Assembly (NCBI GenBank): GCA_050185195.1
Contig: JBFWZQ010000015.1
Span: forward strand, 1 to 64,000
Length of the DNA: 64,000 nucleotides
Source: CADEFQ01 sp050185195
GTDB taxonomy: Bacteria; Pseudomonadota; Gammaproteobacteria; Steroidobacterales; Steroidobacteraceae
Direction: 5' to 3'
Shown in pieces: positions 8,416-16,907 of this stretch. The notes under the pieces are model-generated. The model did no database searches. It worked only from the letters and a program-made list of their open reading frames with translations, and was not told the DNA's origin. The translations under genes and the position numbers were made by a program. Every line of letters begins with the position of its first letter. Within the stretch, counting starts at the first letter, position 1.

Positions 8416-8792
8416 TGCATTCTCCCGGAAGCAGAGGGGCGTGCCGCCAGCTCCACACAAAGTTCCTTGTACCGCCGCTTCGCAAGTTCTTTGTCCGCGC
8501 GCGGCGTCGCGATGCCGTGTGTCGACTTCTTGTGAAAGGCGTGGAGTACGTACACACGTTCACCGATGTTCGCGACGTACACGACCCGATAGGCCTCGCC
8601 CTTGCCGGAGAGGCGAATTTCCTGCACGCCCCGGCCGATGTCCGGCAACGCGGCGCCGTGCCGTGGGTTGGCACCGCCCTGCACCCGAGTCAGTTCGCTG
8701 CCTAGGTCCTTGCGAACAGATTTCGGCCAAAGGTGCACGACCTTCTGCGAGCTTCCGCGCCAATCGACTGGCCGCAAAGGATGGCAACGCAA
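8412..8792 (-). CDS. HigB/Gp49-like (RelE superfamily) toxin
   Basis: 126 residues from TTG at 8792; a second TTG at 8777 gives the more family-like N-terminus (RPVDWRGSSQKVVHLWP). The core HGAALPDIGRGVQEIRLSG, YRVVYVANIGERVYVLHAFHKK and the C-terminal ADKELAKRRYKEL match the phage-derived Gp49-like/DUF891 family, whose members are ribosome-dependent mRNA interferases. It precedes and overlaps its antitoxin gene. The promoter and palindromic operator lie directly upstream. It is the first gene of a four-gene operon ending in res. Function in toxicity is by family; no ATG start is available. Confidence 0.82.
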   Translation of the reverse strand: MRCHPLRPVDWRGSSQKVVHLWPKSVRKDLGSELTRVQGGANPRHGAALPDIGRGVQEIRLSGKGEAYRVVYVANIGERVYVLHAFHKKSTHGIATPRADKELAKRRYKELCVELAARPSASGRMQ

Positions 8793-8805
8793 CTTGTGGC
8801 CCGAC

Positions 8806-8823
8806 TATAGCAGAACTGCTATA
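8806..8823. promoter_or_regulatory. Palindromic operator/promoter of the toxin-antitoxin-res operon
   Basis: Perfect 8-base inverted repeat TATAGCAG-AA-CTGCTATA just upstream of the toxin start. On the minus strand it contains TATAGT (plus 8804-8809), a plausible -10 box, with a weak -35 about 17 bases upstream. A repressor bound here would block transcription. The position and symmetry fit an autoregulatory HigA-type operator. Confidence 0.65.
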
Positions 8824-9001
8824 CGCGGAAAGGGCGAGAAATGGGGAGTGGCTGCCAGGCAGGTGGAGGACGAGCCTCTCTTACATGTCACCCACAAGGC
8901 AGCCGTTTCTGGCACGGATTATGTTCTCGCAGAGGGATGTCGGGCAACCCGACCCCCAGCTTCCGTGACAGGCGGCACCCGTGCAATGCGCAATTGCGGA
9001 G

Positions 9002-12000
9002 TCATTCCAGCGAAATGACCTTGAGCGACTCGATCCCGCGGTCGTCGACGATCTTCACCGCGACCTTGCGGTGCTTGCCGGCCTCGAAGGGCAGGCTCAC
9101 CGTGCCGTGCAGCTTAGCGAGCACGGCCTCGTCGAGCTCGGCCTTGATGTTGCGCTTCAGCTTCTGCCAGCCGTCCTTCGCACCCGCCATTGGGAAGAAC
9201 ACCTGGCGCGGGAAGAGGCTGCGCTCGTCGTAGTCGGTGTCGAGCGACCACGCCGCGATCTTGCCCTTGCCGCCGGAGACGAGTTCGCCCTTCGCCGTGT
9301 CGAAGTAATCGAAGCCGTGCACTTCGACTTCATGACGGCCATCCTTGCGTGTACGCACTTCGACGTCGGGCTGACCCATCAGCCAGAAACTCTGGTTGCT
9401 CGCGCGCGCCTTCTTGAGGTCTTCGGTCAGGAGGTCGGTATTCATCTGCGCCTTGAGCGCGACGATGCCCTTCAGCGCATCGATGTCCTTCGCGGCTTCC
9501 GGGTCGAAGGCGAAGGCGCAGAACACGATCATCTTCGGCCGGGGGAAGAGCGACTCCGCCTCGCGCAACGCCATCTCGACCTGCCGCTGCTCGAGCGCCG
9601 CATGCTCGGGGCCGAAGCTCACGGCGACGCGCTCGCCGGTCTCGGCAAGCGAACCGAGGCAGTGCAGGTAGCGGGTGGACGGCAGCGTCTCGAGCTCCGC
9701 GAACCTCAACTGCTGGCCGCCCTTGCCGCGGATGCCGGTCTTCAGCAGCTCATCGCGCCAGCCGTGCTGGCGCGCAGATTCGCCAGAGCGGCCGATCGAC
9801 TGGTCGGGCTCGATGATGCGGTCCGCATCGTCGAGCGACTTCACCGACGGAAAGGGCACCGCCTCGACAGTGAACGGCCCCGCAATGCGCAGCTTCGTCT
9901 TCGACACCTCGGGCTGGTCGTAGAGCGTCTCCTGATCGGCGTGTGCCGCGATCGAGGCATCCATGCGCTTCTGCATCGCCTGACGTGCGGCGTGGAAGGC
10001 GTCGAAGGCCTTGCGCGCTGCAGCGGGCCACTCGGCGGGATAGTCGAACGGCACTTCCCATTCGAGCAGCGCGCCCGCGGGCGCGTCCTCGCCCGAGGGC
10101 AGTTTCATCGTCTTGCCGGCAGGCGCCTTGAAGTCGATCGCGCCGCCCTTGCGCCCACCTTCCGTCACTGCGAAAGGGGATGGCGGCGCGGCGCACAGAG
10201 CGCTGTTGAGATCCGCGAGCGCACGCTCGATGTCGGGGTGCAGGCGTTCGTAGATTTCATCGATCTCGGGGTTGTTCGCAATCGACTTCAGCGTGACGTG
10301 CGGCACCGTCCGGTAGATGAATCCCGCCTTCAGGCCCTCGTGGGGGTATTTGAGATCGTAGTAGTCGAAGCTTGCCGTCGTGAGCCGCTGCTTCGCGAGC
10401 GTGATCGCGACGCGCGAGGTGTCGCAGGTGATCCAGCGGCGGCCCCACTTTTCAGCGACGAAGGCCGTCGTGCCGGAGCCGCAGGTGGGGTCGAGGACCA
10501 AGTCGCCAGGGTCGGTGGTCATTAACAGGCAGCGCTCGATTACTTTGGCATTGGTCTGCACGACGTAGACCTTGTCATCTGTGAATGCGCCGGTCTGAGT
10601 ATCGACCCAGATGTTCGGATGTTCCGATAGTGGAAAGTCATCCAGGAACCTTACGTACGTAACGGATTTGCTTGTCGGTGCAGCCAATCGCCAAGCGCGC
10701 TCCAATCTAACGAATCCAGCCTCATTCGTCTTCCAGTAGCCACGGCCGGGCCGAAAGTCGATGCCATGGTGATTCACGGCAAACGCAGAATTCTCCGATC
10801 CGCTCTGAGACGTCAGGTTATCGTGTCTATAGATCCGCGATCCTTGCTGAAGGGTCGATGTGTCTACGCGCTCCGCGAAAGTCATCGAACGTCGAAAAAA
10901 ACTTTCGATCTCGATACGCGTGTACCTTCCTCCGACATCATCTTCGTATCCGCGAGTTCGGAAGATCCTTTTATTGCTAGCTTTCTGTTTGTCCCTCGCA
11001 TACCAGATGACAAAGTCAAAGCTCTTGCCGATGAAGTCGCCCCCTAAGCTAGAGGTCGTTCGAAACCCTATTTCCGCAACGAAATTGGAGGCACCCAGAA
11101 GCTCATCCATTACCTCTCGTACGTGATGGACGTTGTCGTCCGAGATTTGCACGAACACGCTCCCCGATTCATGCAGCAACTCCTTCGCGAGCAGGAGCCG
11201 ATCGCGCAGATACGTGAGATAGGAGTGAATCCCCAGCTCCCACGTATCCCGGAACGCCTTGATCATCTCGGGTTCCTGGGTCAGATCCTCGTCGCGGCGA
11301 TCCTTCACGTCGCGCTTGTTGACGAAGGGCTGGAAGTTCGAGCCGTAGCGGATGCCGTAGGGCGGGTCGATGTAGATCATCTGCACCTGCCCGGCCATGC
11401 CCTCCTTCTGCAGCAGGCTGTTCATCACGAGCAGCGAGTCGCCCGCGATCAGCCGGTTCGCCCAGCCGCGGTCGTGCTTGTAGAACTCGATCGCCTCGCG
11501 GTACGGCAGCGGGTCCTCGAACCACGCGCGCAGGAAATCGACCTGCGTTCCGCCGCCCTTCCGTGAGGCGCGCATGCGCTGCTTCGCGACCGCGAGCAGC
11601 GTCGCGGGGTCGATGCGCTCGTGTACGTGCAGCGACACGGTGTCGATGTCGAAGCTCGTGCGCTCGGCCTTGCCCGTCCAGTTGAGATAGGGCGCCGCTC
11701 GATCGCGCAGCTCGGCGAGCGCCTTGCGCATCACCGCGTCGTCGCCGCTCGCGAGCGCATCGTCGATCAGCTTCTCGATCTGTGCGCGGCCGACGTCGAA
11801 CTGCAGCGCCGGGTCGATGTGCGGGTCATAGGCCCAGCGTGTCTTGCCGTCGCCCGGATCGGTGTCGGCATCGACCATGCCGACCTCGGGGTTGTTGCGG
11901 CGGCGCTGGTCGTGCTGGTAGGCGAGAATTGCTGCGTCTTCGGCGGGCGGCTTGCGGGGGCCGCGGGCCGCGCCGGCGGCCTTGCCGCGTGCGCCCCGAC

Positions 12001-12271
12001 TCGACGCGGGTGCCTCTTCATGGGCGGCGAGCACCAGTTCTTCAGGTGCTTCGACAACGCGCGCTACGGAGCCCCCGCGGCCCTGGCCCTTGCGCAGCAG
12101 GCCCTGCGTGATCAGCGCGTCGCGCGCAGCCTCGTAATCCTGCTCGCTGATCCTGCGTTTCGCGGCGACCGCGAGCTGCTCACGCAGCGCCTTGTTGCCG
12201 ATCGTGCTGCCGTCCTGCGGCACGAGACCGAGGAGGAGGGTGGAGAGTCCGTCCAGAGTATCCCCTCGCAT
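9002..12271 (-). CDS. Type III-like site-specific DNA methyltransferase (Mod)
   Basis: 1089-residue beta-class N6-adenine methyltransferase. Motif IV DPPY is at 302-305 (MIYIDPPYGIRYGSNF), and the AdoMet-binding motif I DPTCGSGTTAF comes later at about 594-604, the order expected for Type III Mod proteins. The N-terminal 200 residues look like a winged-helix/linker region ending in an Ala/Arg/Pro-rich stretch. The segment between the two motifs (about residues 390-570, window 10560-11110) is the target-recognition region and is visibly less GC-rich than its flanks. Start chosen at ATG 12271 (RGDTLDGLS); longer in-frame extensions upstream are Arg-rich and unconvincing. Partner of res at 4733-7525. 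Confidence 0.88.
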   Translation of the reverse strand: MRGDTLDGLSTLLLGLVPQDGSTIGNKALREQLAVAAKRRISEQDYEAARDALITQGLLRKGQGRGGSVARVVEAPEELVLAAHEEAPASSRGARGKAAGAARGPRKPPAEDAAILAYQHDQRRRNNPEVGMVDADTDPGDGKTRWAYDPHIDPALQFDVGRAQIEKLIDDALASGDDAVMRKALAELRDRAAPYLNWTGKAERTSFDIDTVSLHVHERIDPATLLAVAKQRMRASRKGGGTQVDFLRAWFEDPLPYREAIEFYKHDRGWANRLIAGDSLLVMNSLLQKEGMAGQVQMIYIDPPYGIRYGSNFQPFVNKRDVKDRRDEDLTQEPEMIKAFRDTWELGIHSYLTYLRDRLLLAKELLHESGSVFVQISDDNVHHVREVMDELLGASNFVAEIGFRTTSSLGGDFIGKSFDFVIWYARDKQKASNKRIFRTRGYEDDVGGRYTRIEIESFFRRSMTFAERVDTSTLQQGSRIYRHDNLTSQSGSENSAFAVNHHGIDFRPGRGYWKTNEAGFVRLERAWRLAAPTSKSVTYVRFLDDFPLSEHPNIWVDTQTGAFTDDKVYVVQTNAKVIERCLLMTTDPGDLVLDPTCGSGTTAFVAEKWGRRWITCDTSRVAITLAKQRLTTASFDYYDLKYPHEGLKAGFIYRTVPHVTLKSIANNPEIDEIYERLHPDIERALADLNSALCAAPPSPFAVTEGGRKGGAIDFKAPAGKTMKLPSGEDAPAGALLEWEVPFDYPAEWPAAARKAFDAFHAARQAMQKRMDASIAAHADQETLYDQPEVSKTKLRIAGPFTVEAVPFPSVKSLDDADRIIEPDQSIGRSGESARQHGWRDELLKTGIRGKGGQQLRFAELETLPSTRYLHCLGSLAETGERVAVSFGPEHAALEQRQVEMALREAESLFPRPKMIVFCAFAFDPEAAKDIDALKGIVALKAQMNTDLLTEDLKKARASNQSFWLMGQPDVEVRTRKDGRHEVEVHGFDYFDTAKGELVSGGKGKIAAWSLDTDYDERSLFPRQVFFPMAGAKDGWQKLKRNIKAELDEAVLAKLHGTVSLPFEAGKHRKVAVKIVDDRGIESLKVISLE

Positions 12272-12480
12272 CAGAGCGTAGAGTATTCGTCGGCGAAGGA
12301 ACCGTACGCCGCATCGAAGGCGATCCAGGCCGCCACCGTTGAACTGGCAGCGTCCGAAGACTGTTCGACGCGCCCGCGTTTGTCGATTTCGCCGAGGTCT
12401 TTTTCGCGGGATTGCATGCCTGTGCACGATATCCGCATTCCACCTACCGGACAACGCCCCGGGCGATCTAGAATCCCCGG

Positions 12481-14163
12481 ATGAAAACGCCCGCATTGCT
12501 GCTTCTCGCCCTCGGCGGTTGTGCATCGATCGCCGTCGCCGCCTCCCCCACCCCCACCCCCGACGCCGCGCAGCTCGCGGCGATGTCGGCGCGCTTCGCG
12601 CCCGTCGACATCCGCGTCGACCTGTCTGCCCTGCCGGACAACGAACGCGCGGCGCTCGGTTACCTCGTCGAGGCCGCGCGGATCGTCGATGCGCTGTTCC
12701 TGCGCCAGCGTTCGCCCGCGGCGCCGGCGCAGCTGCTCGCGCTCGTCGGCGACGACAGCGCGCTCGGCCGCGCGCGCCTCGCCTACTTCGCGCTCAACAA
12801 GGGCCCGTGGTCCGAGCTCGACCACGACCGGCCCTTCATTCCCGGCGCGGCGCTGAAGCCGGATGGCGGCAACTTCTATCCGCTCGACGCCACGCGCGAG
12901 GAGATCGACGCGTGGATGCGCACGCTCACGGGCGACGAGCATGCCGCCGCGACCAGCTTCTTCACCACCATCCGGCGCACGCCCGAAGGCAAGCTCACCA
13001 CCGTGCCGTACTCGATGGAGTACCAGGGCCAGCTGGCCGAGCTCGCACGCCTGCTGCGCGAGGCTGCCGCGACGACGAAGCAGCCGACGCTCAAGCGCTA
13101 CCTCGAGACGCGCGCCGCGGCCTTCCTGTCGAACGACTACTACGCGAGCGACATCGCGTGGATGGAGCTCGACGCCTCGATCGAGCCGACCATCGGCCCC
13201 TATGAGGTGTACGAGGACGAGTGGTTCAACTTCAAGGCCGCGTTCGAGGCCTTCATCGCGGTGACGGACGCGGGTGAAACGGCGCAGCTCGCGCGCTTCG
13301 GCAAGGAATTGCAGGGCCTCGAGAGCCGCCTGCCCATCGACCCGAAGTACCGGCGCGCGAAGCTCGGCGGGCTCGCGCCGATCCGGGTCGTCAACGTGGT
13401 GGTTTCGGCGGGCGACGGCAACCATGGCATCCAGACCGCCGCCTTCAACCTGCCGAACGACGAGCGGGTGGTGGCGAAGATGGGCTCGAAGCGCGTCATG
13501 CTGAAGAACTACCAGCAGGCGAAGTTCGAGAAGGTGCTGCAGCCGATCGCGGCGATTGCGCTCACGCCGCAGGACCGGGCGCTCGTCGCGTTCGAGCCGT
13601 TCTTCACGCACATCCTGATGCACGAGCTGATGCACGGTCTCGGCCCGCAGACGATCACCGTGGACGGCCGTGCGACCACCGTGCGCCAGGAGCTGAAGGA
13701 ACTGAACGGCACGCTCGAGGAGGCGAAGGCCGACATCTCGGGCCTCTGGGCGCTGCAACAGCTGATGGACAAGGGCGTCATCGACAAGCGTGACGAGCGC
13801 AGCATGTACGTGACCTTCCTCGCCTCGGCGTTTCGCACGCTGCGCTTTGGCCTCAATGAATCGCACGCGAAGGGCATGGCGCTGCAGGTGAACTACCTGC
13901 TCGACCATGGTGCCGTGCGTATCGGCGACGACGGCCGCTTCTCGCTCGACCTGCCGAAGACGAAGAAGGCCGTCACCGGCCTCACGCACGACATCATGAC
14001 GTTGCAGGCGCACGGCGACTACGCGGGCGTCAAGGCGCTGCTCGACCGGATGGTCGTGATCCGCCCGGAAGTGCAGCGGGTGCTCGATCAGCTGGCGGGC
14101 CTGTCGATCGACATCGCGCCGCGCTTCGTGACGGCGGGTGAGCTGGTGCCAGCCGCGAGGTGA
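12481..14163 (+). CDS. Zinc peptidase of the dipeptidyl-peptidase III (M49)-like family, exported
   Basis: 560-residue protein with a signal peptide (KTPALLLLALGGCASIAVA) that includes a possible lipobox ending at Cys14, so it may be a periplasmic lipoprotein. HELMH at 381-385 and EEAKAD at 413-418 are the two zinc motifs of M49-type peptidases, here with the shorter HExxH form. Middle region GIQTAAFNLPNDERV is also typical of this bacterial group, often annotated Zn-dependent hydrolase. It is divergent from mod, with 209 bases between the starts. The downstream small membrane gene overlaps its stop. Substrate unknown; peptide degradation in the periplasm is likely. Confidence 0.85.
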   Translation: MKTPALLLLALGGCASIAVAASPTPTPDAAQLAAMSARFAPVDIRVDLSALPDNERAALGYLVEAARIVDALFLRQRSPAAPAQLLALVGDDSALGRARLAYFALNKGPWSELDHDRPFIPGAALKPDGGNFYPLDATREEIDAWMRTLTGDEHAAATSFFTTIRRTPEGKLTTVPYSMEYQGQLAELARLLREAAATTKQPTLKRYLETRAAAFLSNDYYASDIAWMELDASIEPTIGPYEVYEDEWFNFKAAFEAFIAVTDAGETAQLARFGKELQGLESRLPIDPKYRRAKLGGLAPIRVVNVVVSAGDGNHGIQTAAFNLPNDERVVAKMGSKRVMLKNYQQAKFEKVLQPIAAIALTPQDRALVAFEPFFTHILMHELMHGLGPQTITVDGRATTVRQELKELNGTLEEAKADISGLWALQQLMDKGVIDKRDERSMYVTFLASAFRTLRFGLNESHAKGMALQVNYLLDHGAVRIGDDGRFSLDLPKTKKAVTGLTHDIMTLQAHGDYAGVKALLDRMVVIRPEVQRVLDQLAGLSIDIAPRFVTAGELVPAAR

Positions 14164-14351
14164 AGCCGCTCTTCCAGGCGCTCGGCGTCCTGCTCGCGAT
14201 CTACGTGATGTACGCGGTCGCGAGCGGGACGGTCTATGCCAAGCACCGCTGGAGCTACAAGGCGTTTCGGCGCGACGAAGCGCCGGGCACCTATTGGCCC
14301 ATCATCGTGATCTACTCGGTCTTGAGCCTCGCGCTCTACTTCGTCTTCTAG
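14160..14351 (+). CDS. Small two-helix membrane protein
   Basis: 63 residues from GTG, overlapping the stop of the peptidase gene (GTGA). Two hydrophobic segments, about 5-21 (FQALGVLLAIYVMYAVA) and 47-62 (PIIVIYSVLSLALYFVF), flank a basic loop HRWSYKAFRRDE, suggesting an inner-membrane hairpin. No family recognised. The overlap argues for real translation coupled to the peptidase. Confidence 0.6.
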   Translation: MKPLFQALGVLLAIYVMYAVASGTVYAKHRWSYKAFRRDEAPGTYWPIIVIYSVLSLALYFVF

Positions 14352-14360
14352 CGCGATCCC

Positions 14361-14711
14361 TCAGGGCAGCAGTTCGCGCACCGTCTCGGATGGCCGGCAA
14401 AGCCGCGTGCCCTTCGCCGTCACGACGAAGGGCCGGTTGATCAGCACGGGGTGTGCCAGCATCGCATCGAGCAGCTGCTCATCCGTCAGCCCCGGATCGC
14501 CGAGCCCGAGTTCCTCGTAAGGCGCGCCCTTCTGCCGCAGCGCTGCGCGCACGGTGAGGCCGGCGGCGCGTATCAGTTCCACGAGGCGCTCGCGCGTCGG
14601 CGGATCGCGCAGGTATTCGATGACCTCGGGCTCGAGGCCTGCCTCGCGCAGCAGCGCGAGCACGTTGCGGGACGTGCCGCAGGTGGGGTTGTGGTAGATC
14701 GTGGCTCTCAT
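14361..14711 (-). CDS. arsC: Arsenate reductase, glutaredoxin-coupled (ArsC)
   Basis: 116-residue cytoplasmic enzyme of the ArsC/Spx-like thioredoxin fold. NPTCGTSR with catalytic Cys11 at the N-terminus, then LRDPPTRERL and LTDEQLLDAMLAHPVLINRP, and RLCRPSETV near the end, are the family hallmarks. It reduces arsenate to arsenite using glutathione/glutaredoxin. No arsenite exporter or ArsR regulator lies nearby, so it stands alone between the small membrane gene and recQ. The gap to recQ upstream is only 9 bases, so it is probably co-transcribed with recQ. Confidence 0.92.
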   Translation of the reverse strand: MRATIYHNPTCGTSRNVLALLREAGLEPEVIEYLRDPPTRERLVELIRAAGLTVRAALRQKGAPYEELGLGDPGLTDEQLLDAMLAHPVLINRPFVVTAKGTRLCRPSETVRELLP

Positions 14712-14720
14712 GGCGCCAGT

Positions 14721-16541
14721 CTACCCGAGGGCGCCGACGACCTTGATGATGGCGTCCCCGTAGCGCGCGAGCTTCGTGGCTCCGATGCCGGGGACGCCGG
14801 CGAGGGCGCCGGTGGACTGCGGCTGCCGCCGCGCGATCTCGTGCAGGCTCGAATCATGCAGCACGGTGTAGGCCGGAACGCCGTGTTCACGCGCCACCGC
14901 GCGCCTCCACTCACGCAGCGCCTGGAAGACCGCGCCTTCCAGCGGGGAACCTGCCGGGGACGACGGCGCGGCGGCCTTGCGCGGCGCCTTCCTGCGCGGC
15001 GTCTCCTGCCGCAGGGTCAAACGGCGCGCGCCCGCCAACACCTCGCGGCTCCTGTCGGTCAGGCGCAGCACGTTCCAGTGCTCGTGATCGACCGCGACCA
15101 GCCGCAGCGTCAGCAGCTGGCGCAACACCGCCCGCCACTGTGCTTCGTCGCGGTCGGCGCCGATGCCGAAGGTGCTGACCCGGTCGTGGCCGCGATCCAG
15201 TACCTTCTCCGTGCGCTCGCCCCGCAGCACCGCGATGATGTGCTGCGCGCCAAACGCGAAGCGGCTCGCCTGCTCGCAGCGATAGATGCACGAGAGCAGC
15301 TTCTGCGCCGCCTCGGTGCCATCGAACTGCGCCGGCGGTTCGAGGCAGTTGTCGCAGTTGCCGCAAGGCGCACTCGCCTCCCCGAAGTACTCGAGCAGGT
15401 ATTGCCGGCGGCAGCGCACGGTCTCGCACAGCCCGAGCATGGCATCGAGCTTCGTGCTGGCGGCGCGCCGATGGGTCTCGGCCGCCTCCGACTGGTCGAT
15501 GAGCCGCCGCTGCTGCACGACGTCCGCGAGGCCATAGACCATCCACGCCTCGGCGGGCGCGCCGTCGCGGCCGGCGCGGCCGGTTTCCTGGTAGTAGCCC
15601 TCGAGGCTTTTCGGCAGGTCGAGGTGCGCGACGAACCGCACGTCGGCCTTGTCGATGCCCATGCCGAAGGCGATCGTGGCCACGATGACGACGCCGTCTT
15701 CCTCGAGGAAGCGTGTCTGTCGTGCTTCCCGGTCGGACGCGGCGAAGCCGGCGTGGTAGGCGAGCGCGTCGATGCCGTTCGCCGCCAGGAACTGCGCGGT
15801 CTTTTCCACGGACTTGCGCGACAGGCAGTAGACGATGCCCGCCTCGCCCGCGTGCTCCTCGCGGATGAAGCGCAGCAACTGGCGCTGCGGCGCATCCTTG
15901 CCGGCGATGCGATAGCGGATGTTGGGCCGGTCGAAACTCTGCACGAAAGAGCGCGCCGCGCGCAGGTGCAGGCGCTCGATGATCTCGCGGCGGGTGGCCT
16001 CGTCGGCGGTGGCGGTCAATGCGATGCGCGGCACCGCGGGGTAGCGCTCCGCGAGCACCGCGAGCTGCAGGTATTCCTGCCGGAAGTCGTGCCCCCATTG
16101 CGACACGCAGTGCGCCTCGTCGATCGCGAAGAGCGCGATCTGCAACTGGTCGAGCAGCGCGAGGCCGCGTTCCGCGAGCAGCCGTTCCGGCGCGAGGTAC
16201 AGTAGGTCGAGCTCCCCGGCGCGCGCGCGGCGCTCGATCGCCTGTGCATCGCGCCACGCGAGCGTCGAATTCAGGAACTCGGCGCGAACCCCCGCCTCCT
16301 TCAGCGCCGCGACCTGGTCCTGCATCAGTGCAATGAGCGGCGACACGACGACACCCACGCCCTCGCGCAGCAGCGCGGGCAGCTGGTAGCAGAGCGACTT
16401 GCCGCCGCCCGTCGGCATCAGCACCAGCGCATCGCCGCCGCTCGCAACGTGCGTGACGATGTCCGCCTGGTCGGGGCGAAAACTTGAATAGCCGAAGACG
16501 TCCTGCAGGAGGCGCGCGGCGCGGGTGGGGAGATCGGTCAT
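14721..16541 (-). CDS. recQ: ATP-dependent DNA helicase RecQ
   Basis: 606-residue 3'-5' helicase for recombination and repair. Walker A PTGGGKS (43-49), IDEAHCVSQWGHDFR, LTATAD, and motif VI QETGRAGRDG are present, followed by the zinc-binding RQC region with CRRQYLLEYFGE and CGNCDNCLEPP, a winged helix and an HRDC domain (about 530-600). The ATG before TDLPTRAA is chosen because it begins the conserved domain directly. Full length for the family. Upstream on the same strand lies a degraded phosphoesterase frame. Confidence 0.95.
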   Translation of the reverse strand: MTDLPTRAARLLQDVFGYSSFRPDQADIVTHVASGGDALVLMPTGGGKSLCYQLPALLREGVGVVVSPLIALMQDQVAALKEAGVRAEFLNSTLAWRDAQAIERRARAGELDLLYLAPERLLAERGLALLDQLQIALFAIDEAHCVSQWGHDFRQEYLQLAVLAERYPAVPRIALTATADEATRREIIERLHLRAARSFVQSFDRPNIRYRIAGKDAPQRQLLRFIREEHAGEAGIVYCLSRKSVEKTAQFLAANGIDALAYHAGFAASDREARQTRFLEEDGVVIVATIAFGMGIDKADVRFVAHLDLPKSLEGYYQETGRAGRDGAPAEAWMVYGLADVVQQRRLIDQSEAAETHRRAASTKLDAMLGLCETVRCRRQYLLEYFGEASAPCGNCDNCLEPPAQFDGTEAAQKLLSCIYRCEQASRFAFGAQHIIAVLRGERTEKVLDRGHDRVSTFGIGADRDEAQWRAVLRQLLTLRLVAVDHEHWNVLRLTDRSREVLAGARRLTLRQETPRRKAPRKAAAPSSPAGSPLEGAVFQALREWRRAVAREHGVPAYTVLHDSSLHEIARRQPQSTGALAGVPGIGATKLARYGDAIIKVVGALG

Positions 16542-16747
16542 GCGCCGACCAGGGTAATGCTGAGTCGCGGGTTGCACAGCACGCGCATGACCCCGGTGCG
16601 CAACGATCCACTGCGATGGCGGATCACGCTGAAGCCGGTCTTCGCCCCATTGGCGAAGTCACTGCCCCGAAACTCGTGATTGCACATGACGTACACGATT
16701 GGCGCATCGGGAAAGGCGCGGCGCGCCCGCGTGGGTTTGTGGTACAT
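16538..16747 (-). pseudogene. Remnant of a calcineurin-like metallophosphoesterase
   Basis: Short frame that reads like two pieces of a metallophosphoesterase joined together: AFPDAPIVYVMCNHEFRG resembles the family motif around GNHE (here with Cys in place of Gly), and near the end GVMRVLCNPRL resembles the C-terminal RVVCNPRGY block. The N-terminal metal-binding motif and the central domain are missing and there is no convincing ribosome-binding site. I read it as a truncated, internally deleted gene. It overlaps recQ by 4 bases. A real small protein cannot be excluded. Confidence 0.45.
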
Positions 16748-16865
16748 CGTGGCAGTCGATATAAACCTGCATTCTACATCGGCGGGATCGGCTTACGCCC
16801 TGGGCGCGCGTCACCGCGAAATCCGCGGACCCGCTGTCAACCGGCAATCGGCCGATTGCGCAATA

Positions 16866-16907
16866 GGCAAATGGACGCTACGCTGACCGGCAAATGGACG
16901 GCTACGC
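16866..16907 (+). repeat. Tandem direct repeat before the DUF4143 ATPase
   Basis: Two near-identical copies of about 18-19 bases (GGCAAATGGACGCTACGC at 16866-16883; GGCAAATGGACGGCTACGC at 16889-16907) sit immediately before the ATG at 16908. They may be a regulator-binding site or the scar of a duplication; nothing else is evident in the 16748-16865 gap. Confidence 0.6.

Noticed and set aside
8841..9001. Short plus-strand frames in the gap between the toxin gene and mod
   Set aside because: No ribosome-binding site or recognisable product; the region more likely holds the operon promoter and the 3' end of mod transcript.
12271..14013. Long antisense open frame of about 580 codons opposite the M49-like peptidase
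   Set aside because: Arg/His-rich with no motif; it mirrors a strongly supported gene. In DNA this GC-rich, long empty frames on the opposite strand are expected.
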